A stretch of DNA of 64,000 bases. Origin: Septoria linicola. Taxonomy: Eukaryota; Ascomycota; Dothideomycetes; Mycosphaerellales; Mycosphaerellaceae. Shown piece after piece: positions 21,431 through 32,395 of the stretch (position 1 is its first letter; each line of letters begins with the position of its first letter). The notes beneath the pieces were generated by a model. It did not search any database and had not been told where the DNA came from. It saw only the letters and a list, made by a program, of their open reading frames with translations. The stretch is taken from assembly GCA_024114885.1 (NCBI GenBank), contig CP099428.1, forward strand, positions 1,860,001-1,924,000. The letters run 5' to 3'. The translations under genes were made by a program, and so were the position numbers.

Positions 21431-22359
21431 TCAGTCAAATGCGACTTCATGCTCAATATCCTTGACTCGCGGGATGCGATCCAACACAAGCCCGCAGTAA
21501 CCAGCAACTTTCTCAATACACTGCTGGGTTTTCTCTACGTCCTCGCTGGAAACACCTATGCGTCTCGTCCCACGAAGATGCCACCCCGTCTCACGAGGCA
21601 GGTTCTGCAGCGCTATTCCGCTGAGTGTGATGAGTTGCGTTTCCACCTAGTCCGACAGTCAGCATAGCAGACAGAAGGCGATGAGGCACTTGGCTCGATC
21701 CTACGGGGAGAACGAGGGGTAGCATACCGGCCCAAGAATGGTATGATCCGACAAGAAAAGGCCATATGTAATTTCTCGCGAGAGCCATTCGAAGTCTTTG
21801 TGGCAGGCGAGCGTGTTTTCTGTTGCGGTGTGGTTGTGCTTGTAAATTTGATCGAGCCAGGCGCGGCCTCGTTGGGCGTTGGCGGGGCCGGAGGACCATT
21901 GTTCTCTGCTCATTGGAAACGATGTGTTAGATGTGAGGTGTGATGCGGGCTCGTGGCTATGGCGATGTGGTGTAGAGTGGAGCGGAGGCAAATTGAAAAG
22001 AGTAGTAGATGAGATACACACCTCGAGAAACTATAATCCCGATCCTCAGGTCTTTCGATTTCTGCAATACAAAACACTGCTTCAAGAGGCTTCACAACTC
22101 CTATGATAGGCACCAATTTGACCAGGGTTTCCCGTAGGCGTTTGATCAGGTTTTGTCTCTGCTCGGAAGTGGAGAATTCTGGTCTGGAGATGAGGTTCTG
22201 GTAGAGATCTACAGCTTTGCCTGGGTGTCCGCCGGCGCAGAGGGAGGAGAGTGTAAGGATGTACCATTTGTCGGCGCCAAGGGTGCTGGAGGGGAAGGAC
22301 TGCTCGATGGTGGTGAAGAGGGTAGAGGTTTCTTCTGGGGTGGGGTTTGTTCGTGCCAT
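21431..22359 (-). CDS. Carboxymuconolactone decarboxylase / AhpD-like protein
   Basis: Three exons: 22359-22022, 21905-21728 and 21646-21431. The introns are 116 and 81 nt, phases agree, and the product is 243 residues. The fold is all-helical, with ITLSGIALQNLPRETGWHLR and the helix ending EKVAGYCGLVLDRIPRV, typical of fungal CMD-like proteins. The CxxC redox pair of true AhpD peroxidases is not seen. Cys residues occur singly (AVFCIAEIE, TLACHKDF, GYCGLVL), so peroxidase activity should not be assumed. It is probably a soluble enzyme of unknown substrate. Confidence 0.75.
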
Positions 22360-22985
22360 GTTTTGGGGATGTCGTGTTGTGATTATGGTATGCGAAGTAG
22401 ACGAATGCAGAACGGGATGTATGAAAGACTGTTGCTCGGGTGGAGAGCTGAGCAATTGTGGTCATATCACCTCACCTCACTTACTCCGATTGCGGCAAGC
22501 ATTTGGTAGAGAGCTTTATTTCGCGCTGTGCTTCGCAGTCGTGCTATCGTAATGTATGCGCCTACAAATAATCACACCTTGATTCATACCTAGTACACAT
22601 CAACAAGATGAATAGCATGTCAAAGAAGTGAAGTGAGTCTAGGCAAGTGAGGAGGAGTGGGGCATTTTGGCACCCGCCGATGTCGCAATGCTCCTTTCGA
22701 GATGAACTCCCTGCTGCTTCCCAACAGCGCCATTCCAGACAACAGCGGAACACAGCGTCTTGATCATCCACACGAAGAGACACTTCACTAGACGGACAAC
22801 TCGAACTCCGAAGTGTATCGCCATTTGACTTCGGATATCCTACAAATGGAGTGTCACAGCTCGAGCTGTGTAAGAGACTTGAATGCCATCGAAGGCACTA
22901 CAGCTGTTGTCAACGCACGGTTCACTCGCAGAATGGGACACGGCCTTTATACCTACGAATGACACGTTCAGCTTGTGACCTCAGC
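22360..22985. other. Intergenic region
   Basis: About 620 bp with only short frames. It contains the promoter of the CMD-like gene and the 3-prime region of the first Myb-like paralogue. No motif stands out. Confidence 0.5.
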
Positions 22986-23272
22986 TCACTGTGTGCTGGT
23001 CTTCCCGACGAATTGAGCGGTACGTGGTGGCTTCGAAGCCGGCAGATCAAGAGCCTTGGCCAGTGAATCGATCCTGTGCCTGATCGCACGCCCATCTGGT
23101 TTCGGACAGTCATCTTCTTGTGCGGTCAGCTCTTGCTCTGCTCGTATGAGGATGTGGTCCCACTGTAAAGCTGGGACCATTTGCGTGCTATGGACGTGTA
23201 GTTCTTGCCATCAGATCTGAAGATTGCCAGCAGCAGGCGTTGGTCCATAGATGAGTCCCACGTGAAAGGCAT
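22986..23272 (-). CDS. Myb/SANT-like small protein, tandem paralogue 1
   Basis: Exon 1 is 23272-23164 and exon 2 is 23116-22986, separated by a 47-nt intron with CTGAC before the acceptor. The product is 79 residues. It starts MPFTWDSSMDQRLLLAIF, then YTSIARKWSQLY, then DGRAIRHRIDSLAK. This fits a three-helix Myb/SANT-like module: an early Trp, an acidic/hydrophobic first helix, and a basic third helix ending in RxRI. Exon 1 is 109 nt and ends after the first base of a codon, as in paralogue 3. The protein is little more than the DNA-binding-like domain, so it may act as a small binding protein. The GTGGGA donor is less usual than GTAAGT, so the exact junction is tentative. Confidence 0.65.
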
Positions 23273-23563
23273 ATCTTGCGCGTTGAAGTGGGAGCAAAGG
23301 AATAGCTGGTCAGAAGGTCCTGGGTACGGGAGCACGCCTTTATATGCTCGCTAACCTTCCACTAGCTGGGACTTCGCCCCTGCTCTGCATTGCAGGCATG
23401 GCGCCTATCACGTATCATATGTCTCACTGACACTTTGTGGGCAATCGTTCTCAGTAGACAACAGATGTCTTACGCGAAACCTAAGCCACTACGATACAAT
23501 TCACGATCACGGACAGTCTGTAGACTTTTCCAAAACGCCCGCAGGTCCCCACCGAACAGCCTT

Positions 23564-24166
23564 TCACAGATCAGCAACACCTTCGTCGATGACATCCTGC
23601 TCCTTCTCATCGATAAAAGCCTCCTCGGCGCTGATCTCCGAGTCATCAGGCTCAATCAAAATCTTCGGCCTGCAAGCTCTCAGCCTCGCAGACCTTGGTG
23701 GGGGAGGGGTCGAGAACAGCGGCTCCTCCGCCTCTAGAGTACGTCAGGGGCATCCACTGTATATCACTACTGGCATAGCTCACCACTCGGGGTCTCCTCG
23801 CCATCAGGAAACATCATGTCCTCATCGAATCCTCCCTCACTCTCTTGATCCGACGGGGTCTTGGACTTTCTGCGCCGGCCTGCTGGTTTCTTCTTCTGTA
23901 CCCCCTTTGGGGACCTTGAAGAGCTCTCATTCGGACTAACAGAGTCACCTTTGCCGACCAGCTTATAGATGCGACGTCTTATCTGCTGGTATTCTGCACT
24001 GTTCACTTTGACCGGATGGCCTTGTTTCCATCAGCTTTCGGATCGATGTCGGACACAGCAACTCACCGAAGAAAACACATCCGATGTCATTGAAGTCTCT
24101 GCTCTCCGACTGCCAGATGGCTTTGATCAATCGCTGATCATTATCTTGGTCCCAAATCACAGGCAT
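23564..24166 (-). CDS. Myb/SANT-like protein, tandem paralogue 2
   Basis: Three exons: 24166-24067, 24020-23784 and 23733-23564. Introns are 46 and 50 nt with GTGAGT and GTGAGC donors. The product is 168 residues. The N-terminus MPVIWDQDNDQRLIKAIWQ and the following EYQQIRRRIYKLV match the same module as its neighbours. A basic linker (KKKPAGRRRKSK) is a likely nuclear signal, and the C-terminal half is strongly acidic (EPDDSEISAEEAFIDEKEQD). Exon 1 again ends after codon position 1, supporting common descent with the flanking copies. It is probably a nuclear protein; the acidic tail could be an activation surface (inference). Confidence 0.7.
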
Positions 24167-24564
24167 GGTATTGTATGAGAAAGAGTACAATAGTGCCTCA
24201 GAGTAATGGAGAGGAAGGGGCATGAAACACTGGGAGGCTGTTTGGTGGGCAGTCTGGAGCACCAACGATGACAATTACGACGGAAGAGAATGTTTTATAC
24301 TTCTCTCGCTCACGGCGGCGTTTTCTCCTGATTGATCGGTGATCCCACCCCACGCTACACCTGCTACGCTATCTGCTTCTTATCAGCGTCGTGAGAAGAC
24401 GTAGACACAGCGCATATCATTCAGAGATCGGATCCGAATCCTGGGCACCGACCGGAGCTGCAGCTCCAGGATCAGGCATATCGGAATTCTCGCTACGACT
24501 TGCTTGGAAGTTTACTTCAAAGACTGATTTACATTGAGAATTACAAGCAGAATGTTGCATCGCT

Positions 24565-25491
24565 TCAAGGTCCTCTTCCAAAAGCTGCGACCTTTGGCCT
24601 CTTCGGTGTACCAATTTCTTCATCGATCACGTCGAGCTTTCGCTTCTTTCCGCCTGCAGATTCGGGCTGAGCATCGCGTGCTTTGCCATTGCGCTGAGCC
24701 TGTCGTCGCTCAGTAGTTCCCTTCAAGCTTTGAGGCCATGGGCGCATATTGGGAGACTGAAGCTGAACCGGCCTATGTGCTGTGGTGCTGGTAGTCACTG
24801 AGCCACTTGTACTCTCGTGCTGCTTGGGTACTGACTGCTGTGGCTTCTTGACGGCGGAATGAGATGTCCCAACTGGCCGAGGAGTGACGAATCTTCCTTC
24901 AGTCGCTGAATCGCTGTCGTCTATGACGATTGTAGCGTGCTTGTACCTGTCGTCTTCTTCGACCTTGACATTCTGATGGGGCCCGTCGCTGGCAGCCGCT
25001 GGAGACTTGTCGACATTGCTCTGCCCCGCAGCCTCAGCAGCCTTATCTTCGCGTTTCATGTCCGGAGCTGCTGCTGCTGCACTTGCTGTCATACGATCTT
25101 CAGGCTTGACAGACAGTGTATGCTGCCTCGAAGGTGGAACCACAACTTCCGAATCGTCTCTCATAGTGCGAGATGGTCCTGGAAGCGGATCCTCCTCATC
25201 AAACCTGCCATCCTCTGTACCTTTGATCTTGCTTGACGATGGCCCATCTGGGCTGGGCTTCTCCAGAGACTTCTTTAGCTTCCGGATCTGCTTTATGATT
25301 GCCAGCCTCGTAGGGACTTCCACACCGTCAGAGCCTAGCTTTCATCAGTGGCTTTTTCATGCCTCGAAGCTGCTGAGATTACCATAAAGCTGTTGCCAAG
25401 CTGTGGCCACTGCACCGCCGTCAACTTTGCTTGCAGCAAATACGGCGAGAAGAAGGCGCTTCAGGTTCTGCTCGTTCCACTGTACAGGCAT
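24565..25491 (-). CDS. Myb/SANT-like protein, tandem paralogue 3 (longest)
   Basis: Exon 1 is 25491-25383 and exon 2 is 25334-24565, with a 48-nt intron. The product is 292 residues. It starts MPVQWNEQNLKRLLLAVFAA, then VATAWQQLYG, then the basic helix RLAIIKQIRKLKKSLEK, matching the first domain of the two copies below. The rest is disordered, Ser/Pro/Asp-rich, with EEDDRYKHATIVIDDSDS, a pattern often seen near SUMO-interaction or regulatory segments (weak inference). A bipartite basic stretch near the end (KKRKLDV, then PKRPK) is probably a nuclear signal. Exon 1 length and phase equal those of paralogue 1. A further downstream exon to about 24417 is possible but unproven. Confidence 0.7.
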
Positions 25492-26668
25492 GCTTCGCAG
25501 AGAAGATTGTGTTTCGACAAAAGCTCTGAGGTTGGCGATCAGACGCACTGCAGTCAGTGATGCCCGCGCTTATACTCCAAGAATCACTCTGTAGAGTGCA
25601 CTATCCTGGGCCGACAGCTGTGCAGGGAGACATGCAGAAGCCTAATATGATCACTCAGTGCATCTGCTTGCCCCACCGGATTATGTAGGGGACAGAAGTC
25701 GTGCGCGAGTGCCAGGCATCATGAGATGCTTGGGCAAGGACGAGATTCCTGTACTTCGAGTGCGAAAGTGTGTGTGCCTTTCGCTGTGAGTTCACACGCA
25801 TCTTGGTCAGAAGAGCAGCCCCACACAGTCGACTGGCCTACTTGGGAGAGTTCGAGGATGTCAGAGTCTGCTTTGGCCGCGCGGGATTCCTGCTGTGATC
25901 ATGTCGTGAACATCTGCGTGTACACAGCACACACTTCACATTCAACAAACGCTGACGGCTAGCCCGGCGTTCAAGGTAAGTTGGGCAGCCAGGACCTAAC
26001 TTAGTTCCTGTTTGCTCGTGTAGACCTGCTTTCACAGCGCTGTACCTGAACTCAATGCGAAGCTCGACCCCGCTACGTGAAGACTAGAGGCACTTCAACG
26101 ATGACTTCACGCCTTTCTCTCACTACATCATCCAGTGCTTGACCAGATGAGCATCGAGCATTTATCGAATCAACACAGTAATCCTACTCCGATATGCCAA
26201 ATCTACAGCGATCTAGCCTTGATCCGGGCCGCGTTGCTGGCTTAGCGGTGGTTCACGAACCAGGAGATCATCGAGAAGCGTGAATGCAGCCTGCTTCTTC
26301 ATGCGCGATTCACGATCAACGAGCTTTTCATGGCATTGAGTGGGAGCTGGTACTTTATCGATGACCTGGGATGAGTCGACACTTTGCCAGTGGACGATGT
26401 TCACAGGATGTACACGGTCACAGCGAAGGCACTGCTGCGAATGTGAACAATCAGTGCCGTGCGTGGGCCATGTGTTCTGGAGCACTGTTGACGTGATCGT
26501 GATCGCGGTCAAGGTGCATGGTCCTATATCAAGAGCGCACTCGTCACAATCCTCCGAGGACGACGCCTACTACTTCTCCTTTCAGTCCACTCTGGATATC
26601 GCTCTTATACTTCTTGCTCCTGTACACCTCGACGTCCTTATTCTAAGCCCACCCAGCCCATTCCAGCT
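25492..26668. other. Intergenic region
   Basis: About 1.2 kb between the divergently oriented Myb-like paralogue 3 and the C2H2 gene. Only short frames are visible. It serves as upstream region for both; no distinct motif is recognised. Confidence 0.5.
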
Positions 26669-27440
26669 ATGCCAAAGTCACCTAGTAGACGACCAATGGC
26701 AGATGCCCAAAGCGACTCTGATGAATTCGAACCCGAGCTAGCGGTTCCTGCTCACAAGTCAACTGCCACCATACCGTGTGACGAAAGTGATGACGAGGCC
26801 AGCGACGTTGACTTACCTGACAACGACCCTGCTCGGCCTCACAAATGCAAGATCTGCAGGAAAGGTTTCACGATAGCGTCGTATCGTAACGTGCACCAGA
26901 AGGCGGTTCACACTGGCAAGAAGCCTTGGAGATGTTCGGAACGCAACAAGCGTTTCAACCGAAAAGTCAATGCTATGCGGCATCAAACATTACACTCGGG
27001 ACACCCGAAGCCGTGGCTCTGTCCGGTGTGCAAGGTCACGTTCAATCAGAAAGTACATGTCCCGGGTGCATCTCAACAAATGTGCACGACATCGAAACTC
27101 TTGGAGATTTCCCCAAGATTACTATTTTCCATGCCTTTGATGCTGGCAGATGACGCGCAGGGGCGAGTCGTGCTCTGCGAAGACCAAGAAGCATTCAACG
27201 AAGCATATCAAGCCCAAAAAGATCCCTGAGCCAGCCCCAGTCGCAAAGCCATCTCCAGGCCGCATCAAAAGCACACCCACCTCTGGCCCAAAGCGCAAGC
27301 ATGCTCCCGCTGCTACTCCAGATCCAGAGGAAGACTCTGGCATCGATCTTCCAAGCAAGCCCTCTCGCTCTCGCAAGAGTATCAACAAGAAACGCAAGGG
27401 CATCCCCATCATCCTCCGACCACGACTCGGGCTTCGATGA
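26669..27440 (+). pseudogene. Decaying C2H2 zinc-finger protein gene
   Basis: The ATG at 26669 starts an acidic N-terminus (DESDDEASDVDLPDNDPA) followed by three finger-like units. Finger 1 is intact (CKICRKGFTIASYRNVHQ, with the second His after five more residues). Finger 2 has lost its second Cys: CSERNKRF has Arg where Cys is expected (CGC for TGC). Finger 3 begins CPVCKVTFNQK, but its His-bearing half (YMSRVHLNKCARH) is in another frame near 27050. Coding-like sequence then resumes in a third frame at 27150-27440 (Pro/Ser/Lys-rich, with KPSPGRIKSTPTSGPKRKH). Introns of normal size do not explain the first switch, so accumulated indels are the simplest reading. A short truncated protein with one finger could still be made. 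Confidence 0.6.
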
Positions 27441-28919
27441 GGACTTTTGACTCTTCCACTCATAGATCCGCAACAGTCCGGTATCTCAAATGATGGTGCT
27501 GTACATGGATACGACATCGACTTTGATGGAGAGGAGGGGATGAAAGTCGAGTGTGAATAATTGATGCGTAAGTGATTGATTCGATCTCCGAGGCGGGGAA
27601 AAATCGATCCTGACCTTCCGCAGAGAGCGACGTACGAGAAGCCAGAGACGGACAATTGGATTCGAATGTTCTGTTGGCGTTACGGAGTTGATGGATATGA
27701 TCAATGACTGACGATGGACTTGCTTACTGACGGCCGAGAAGGAGGACGAGAATGATACTAGTAGCGCGATTGAGGATTTCTTCAGTGCTCGAATGTCCTA
27801 ATAGTCTTGACGTTACCAATCGATATACTTGGCGTGCTCTTCTCCGCGCGACGTTCTCGTTCCAAGGCGTGTCTTGCTACTACTGGGCATCGCTGCATCT
27901 CATCCATCAAGAGTTGCGACTATGAGCTTAGATCTTCGTTCCAACTGCACATCCTCCTCCCTCCAGTATCGCACATCCAGACTTTACCTACCACACCACC
28001 CTTTTCACATCTCACGACCTTTGTGCCAGCCGTGAGCAGCGCGTCAGAACTAACTTCACGCTAGAGGCTCCAGCCGCCAAAGTTGGCCGCGGCCAACTGC
28101 ATCTCACACTCGATTCGCTGATGCAGAATATGCAAGATAGAGCTTCATCTTTTGCCAATTTCAGCTGACAGCTGCAGGCTGCAGCTGTTATGGCTCCAGT
28201 CGTGAGCAGGTCGATCTCTATGGTGATGTGCTCTTCCACTGCCATCGTGTGCCAGCATCCTTGGGATACGAGAGATAAAGTCCGGCGGTCATCTCCGATC
28301 ACTATCGATGCCAGGCCAGCGTTTGAGGGTGAAGACTTGAAACGATCTTGTACGTCAATCACACCTCCTGTCCGGTCTGCTGCATGGGTTGTTCTGACGT
28401 TGTTGTTGATGATCCTGTGATGCTGTCTTGTGCTTGGCACGTGGCTTCGTCGCACATGAATGCCGTTACGTCAAGTCGTGTGTCAGAATTCGAGATAGGG
28501 CGCCGATCATGTCGTACACGGACAAAATAGTGTTGTGATGTGTCTTGCGATCGCCACGAGATTGAAGCGAGGGGAGGAGATGAGCGGAGAGCAGCAGAGC
28601 GTGTTGTCGCTCGCGGTGGGAGAGGTGGTGGTGGAAGAATTGCTCCTTTCCATTTCTATCAGCCGTTCCAAAACAGTCAATATAGTAGTATAGGGTATAC
28701 AACATACACAAAGTGTCTCGTGCTCCTCCCCCGACCGGAGGAGCAGAGACGACTCGTCGCAATGCAACTCCCCAAACGCCTTGCTTGCTCCAAAGACTGC
28801 ATGCAGCACAGCCCGTCATCGTCGTACAGCCGTCACAACCACACCCAAACGGAGACCAATGCCACGAGAAAAAGCACGCCGCAGCACAACAGCTGCTAGC
28901 CGGTCGCGGTGTAAGCGTC
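27441..28919. other. Region without a supported gene
   Basis: Near 27490-27560 an acidic frame (GYDIDFDGEEGMKVE) may be a last scrap of the C2H2 pseudogene. The rest, to the dynein light chain stop at 28920, has only short or low-complexity frames. Confidence 0.45.
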
Positions 28920-29418
28920 CTACACGGCCACCCACATGACACTGACGACAATGTCCATGCCTTTGCCCTCGCCGCCCTCGTACTTGTAGCTCCACATGCC
29001 GTCCTTTTCGTTGTTCCAGAAGGCGCCGCTCGCAGAGTGCATGCCTCGCCGGCCAACTTTCTTGTTGCTCTCGCCGGCCAGAGCCACCGCGCCGTCCTCG
29101 CCGCCGCCTCGAGGGTCAGACAGGTGCTGAATAATGGTGGTGTTGACGATGAATTTGTACTTGGGCGGCTGGCCCTTCTCCTCGGGCTTTTGGGATTCCG
29201 AGATCAGTTGCTGCAGGATGCTGCCGATGATGGCGTTGTTCCAGCCTTGTGTCTGAGCGTGCTCGTATGAGGATGTGCTGCTAATGGTGGAAGCGCAGGC
29301 GTCGGAACAGATCTGGCGGAGGCGGGTTGTTGGGATTGGCTGGAGGAGGCAGAAAGTATTAGCGGAGGACTTGATGATGGCGATGACGGCGTAGACGACT
29401 GACGCAGTTGGAGGCCAT
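28920..29418 (-). CDS. Dynein light chain, Tctex type
   Basis: The large exon 29339-28920 encodes the Tctex-1/DYNLT fold: ICSDACASTISSTSSYEHAQ, then GWNNAIIGSILQQLISE, then YKFIVNTTIIQ, ending in the strand SASGAFWNNEKDGMWSYKYE and a hydrophobic DIVVSVMWVAV. A short first exon (29418-29404, MASNC) joins through a 64-nt intron with GTCAGT donor, GCTAAT branch and CTCCAG acceptor, giving 144 residues. The family forms homodimers that bind dynein intermediate chain and cargo at the base of cytoplasmic dynein. Fungal members often carry an insert like the Gly/Asp-rich segment after TTIIQHLS. The proline-rich frame extending upstream is 5-prime leader, not protein. The first exon is tentative; the main exon is not. 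Confidence 0.85.
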
Positions 29419-30132
29419 TGCTTCGGTGGTGGTGGTGGTGGAGGAGTGTGGGGTGGTAGTGGCGGTCGTGTCGTGTCGGTGTCGCGTTGGGCAGCAGTGG
29501 CAGCCTGTCGCGCTGGATGGGGTTGGCGGATCGATGAGTGTGTCGTGGTTGTTGATGATCGATGTCGAGTGAGGATTGTTGTTGCAAGTGCGTGATTGAG
29601 TGTGTCGAAGTGTGTCAAGTCAGATGCGTCGGGACTTTGAGGAGGAGGAGGAGGAAGAATAGCGTAGGCAAGCAGCTCCACTCCACATGCCCTGTCGCAC
29701 TCCGTCCACTGTCCACTGCTCTTTGCCGGCCTTGGTATCAACGCCTCTGCCTCTGCAGCCTTGGCACGTGCAGCAGCAAATGCGAGATCGGCAAGCTCTC
29801 TACATACCTTAAGTTAATTGCAAAGCTTCTTTTTGGCTGCTGGCTGGTCCGCCCCGCAGATTGCAATGCAGCCATTCATAGCTCGTTGTCAGAAACGTGA
29901 TCGAGCTGCACAGTGAATGATCAAAACTGCTTTCTCTGATCTTTCACACCACACATTGACACGCATTGAAAAGCTCCCTGGCTCCTTCTACATAGCTTGG
30001 CTTGGCTGTATACCGCAGTTGCTCCTTCCTGCTGCAGTGACCATCTCGTGCCCGTTCTGCGCGCGACGAATACTGCCCCCTTCAATCAGCAAGCTCAACG
30101 GCCATAACACAACAAACACAGACACATCCAAC
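29419..30132. other. Divergent intergenic region between dynein light chain and VTC1
   Basis: About 710 bp holding both promoters and leaders. It contains GGT/GGA-rich low-complexity sequence near 29426-29470 that reads as His- or Pro-runs in shadow frames. No specific binding site is claimed. Confidence 0.5.
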
Positions 30133-30569
30133 ATGTCCACTCAACCACTTCTCCAAACTGCTCCAGGTAAGCATATCGTGCTGTCACAGCTTCTCCTCTT
30201 CATACATCCACTGACATCATCCTCCCAGGCAAGCGCATCGCCCTTCCAACCCGCCTCGAACCCAAAGTCTTCTTCGCCAACGAACGTACCTTCCTCTCAT
30301 GGCTCAACTTCACCGTCATCCTCGGTGGTCTTGCCATGGGTCTGCTCAACTTTGGCGACCGAGTCGGCCAGATCTCCGCAATCCTCTTCGTGCTGGTCGC
30401 CGTGGCCGCAATGGCATATGCACTGGTCACATTTCACTGGAGAGCAAAGAGTATTCGGATGCGAGGCAGTGGAGGCTTTGATGATCGCTTTGGTCCCACC
30501 GTGCTTGCGATTGCACTTTTGGGTGCTGTCGTGGTGAACTTTGTGTTGAGGTTTACCGGAACGGCGTAG
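30133..30569 (+). CDS. VTC1: Vacuolar transporter chaperone subunit 1
   Basis: Two exons, 30133-30166 and 30229-30569, are joined by a 62-nt intron (GTAAGC donor, CTGAC branch, CCCAG acceptor). The product is 124 residues, close to yeast Vtc1. The sequence LEPKVFFANERTFLSWLNFT is the hallmark of the family (DUF202). Three membrane helices follow: VILGGLAMGLLNF, ILFVLVAVAAMAYALV and VLAIALLGAVVVNFVL. Vtc1 is the small membrane subunit of the VTC complex, which makes polyphosphate from ATP at the vacuole and translocates it. The conserved Arg/Glu in NERTFLSWLNF and the Arg in HWRA lie in the membrane pore in known structures. Nothing is unusual here. Confidence 0.95.
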
Positions 30570-31720
30570 GCGGAAGAAACTCAGTAAATGTGGGCAAAGT
30601 TGGAAGAGTGAGGGATCGGCAGGAAGCAGAGGAACGGCAGAGCAAGTAAGAGCCGTGCATATGCTTGAGATTGAGTAGAGCAGCACAGCTATGACGGCAC
30701 GCTGGGCACACGGCGAGAACGAGGCTTGAATGAGCCACAAGAGGAGCGGAGCGGTTATGAGCTCTATTGGCACAGCTACGGAGAACAATGTACACAAAGT
30801 ATAGCGACAAATCTAGCGATACAACGCCTTCCGGCTCTCCTGCAAGAGGGTCATATGGTTTGGCAAGCCTGGCAGGCAGGCACATCTTATACCGCCCATT
30901 CCAAAACAAGAGATCACTGAATCTGAGCCACTATGAATGTCTCAGCAAGACCCTCTGCCATCCCGGAGAAAAACGCGACTATCGACCATCGAATGCAACT
31001 GCAAGCAGTCCATGCAAGAAAGATGAGTTCACTCGCCTTCGTCACACATTCCTCCCTACAGGTCAAGAGCACCAACACCAGCATAAACATGATTTCCAAT
31101 CTTGAGTTGGAGACATATTGTGTTCATCGAAGCCGCGAGAACGAGACGTCACCACCACCTGGGAATGGTACACGCTCAGGCGTTTTGACATGTATGAGAG
31201 AAGACTAGTTAGTTATCCGCGAAGAACATTTGTCCAGGCGCATTAGTTAGTTAGTCCATGCACGTTTGCTTGTAAAACACTTACACGATCACATCAGGCA
31301 ACAGGTCCTCCTCCAACAACATTCCGGGTTCAATAATCGTCGAACCACGTCTTCCTTTTCTTTCTTCCCCCCCCCCCCCCCCCCCCCCCCCATTGAATAT
31401 CTAGTGTCTTCGACCCACCATCTGGGGCTCGATAGTCTCGCTGCTGGAGCAACTGTCGGATGATGGTATATAGCCCAGTCCCAGAGCTTGTTTTAGTCAA
31501 CCCTAAGCATACAATTCCACCCCAACATCGACGACAACAAGAAGAATAATAAGCTCGTTCGCAGACAGAACTCGCGACTCTCATCCGGCTAATCTTTGGG
31601 AAATAATAATGCACCGCAGTCGCACGCAAGGAGCCACTGTCCACGGTGCTTCGTGAAGTTCAATTCTTGATGCCACCTACTCACTTGTCAGACATAGAGC
31701 GGCACGAGTGCAACGATGAT
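30570..31720. other. Intergenic region with poly-C tract
   Basis: About 1.15 kb downstream of VTC1 without a supported gene. It includes the 25-base C run at 31367-31391, preceded by a T/C-rich stretch. Confidence 0.5.
31367..31391. repeat. Homopolymer (C)25
   Basis: Twenty-five consecutive C residues preceded by a polypyrimidine segment. Such a tract is hypermutable and its length may be an assembly artefact. A G-quadruplex or i-motif is possible on theoretical grounds. Confidence 0.9.
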
Positions 31721-32280
31721 TCAAACCCCGGTCAAAGAATTTCTGGACTTTACATCTCCCACTGTAATTGATCGACTACACGGGCTATAAACATCCTCAG
31801 AGGAGTACTTCACATCTTCGTCTCCTATTCTCTGCTCCGCGTGGACCTCTCCTCCCGCTTTCTTCAGCCTTCTTGAAAGTCTTTTCCTCCCAAGGCCTTC
31901 ACAATCCCCCTCGACGTAACGAGTAGACTTGCCACCACAACGATCGATATCTACCTCTGTGTTCAGCTCCCAATTGGTGGCGTCTTGTTCCACTTCTCCA
32001 AGTGTCACATACCTGGTAGCATCAGACAAGCCGAGGCTGTAGCTGCACACAGCAGGCTCTTAAGCAGCGAATGCTCTCTTTCCCTCCCTCTCCAAAGTAT
32101 AATAGCAAGCCCCATTTGACGAGCGTTATTGATCCAATTGAAGTCAATGCTACTATTCAGCACATTTTCCACGGGCTCAAAAGAGAACCTCGCAGCTCCG
32201 TGCTCTGAGGCGGCCATACAGAGACCCCATCCGAGCTCGTCACTCCAGTGCATTGATTGAGGCGGATCAACTTGAGTCAA
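31721..32280 (-). CDS. Possible uncharacterised two-exon gene
   Basis: Two overlapping minus frames have protein-like composition. The upstream one (32280-32005) contains MHWSDELGWGLCMAASEHG and ends near a plausible donor (CCAG before GTATGTGA, about 32015). The downstream one (32050-31721) contains TLGEVEQDATNWELNTEVDI and a charged stretch (RKRLSRRLKKAGGE). No family is recognised and no acceptor was fixed. It may be the 3-prime neighbour of PBP1 or simply chance frames. Confidence 0.25.
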
Positions 32281-32395
32281 GTGAAAGACTGGTATGCTGA
32301 TAGCCAGTGCCGAAGACTGGCAGCTGATTGTCCAGGATCGAACATAAAAGGTGAAATGTAGACCTCCGAAAGTGGCTTCACTGTTCGAGACCTCC

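Noticed and set aside
29339..29741. Long proline/histidine-rich N-terminal extension of the dynein light chain frame
   Set aside because: Low complexity, non-family composition, and a good acceptor immediately before the conserved domain indicate leader plus intron.
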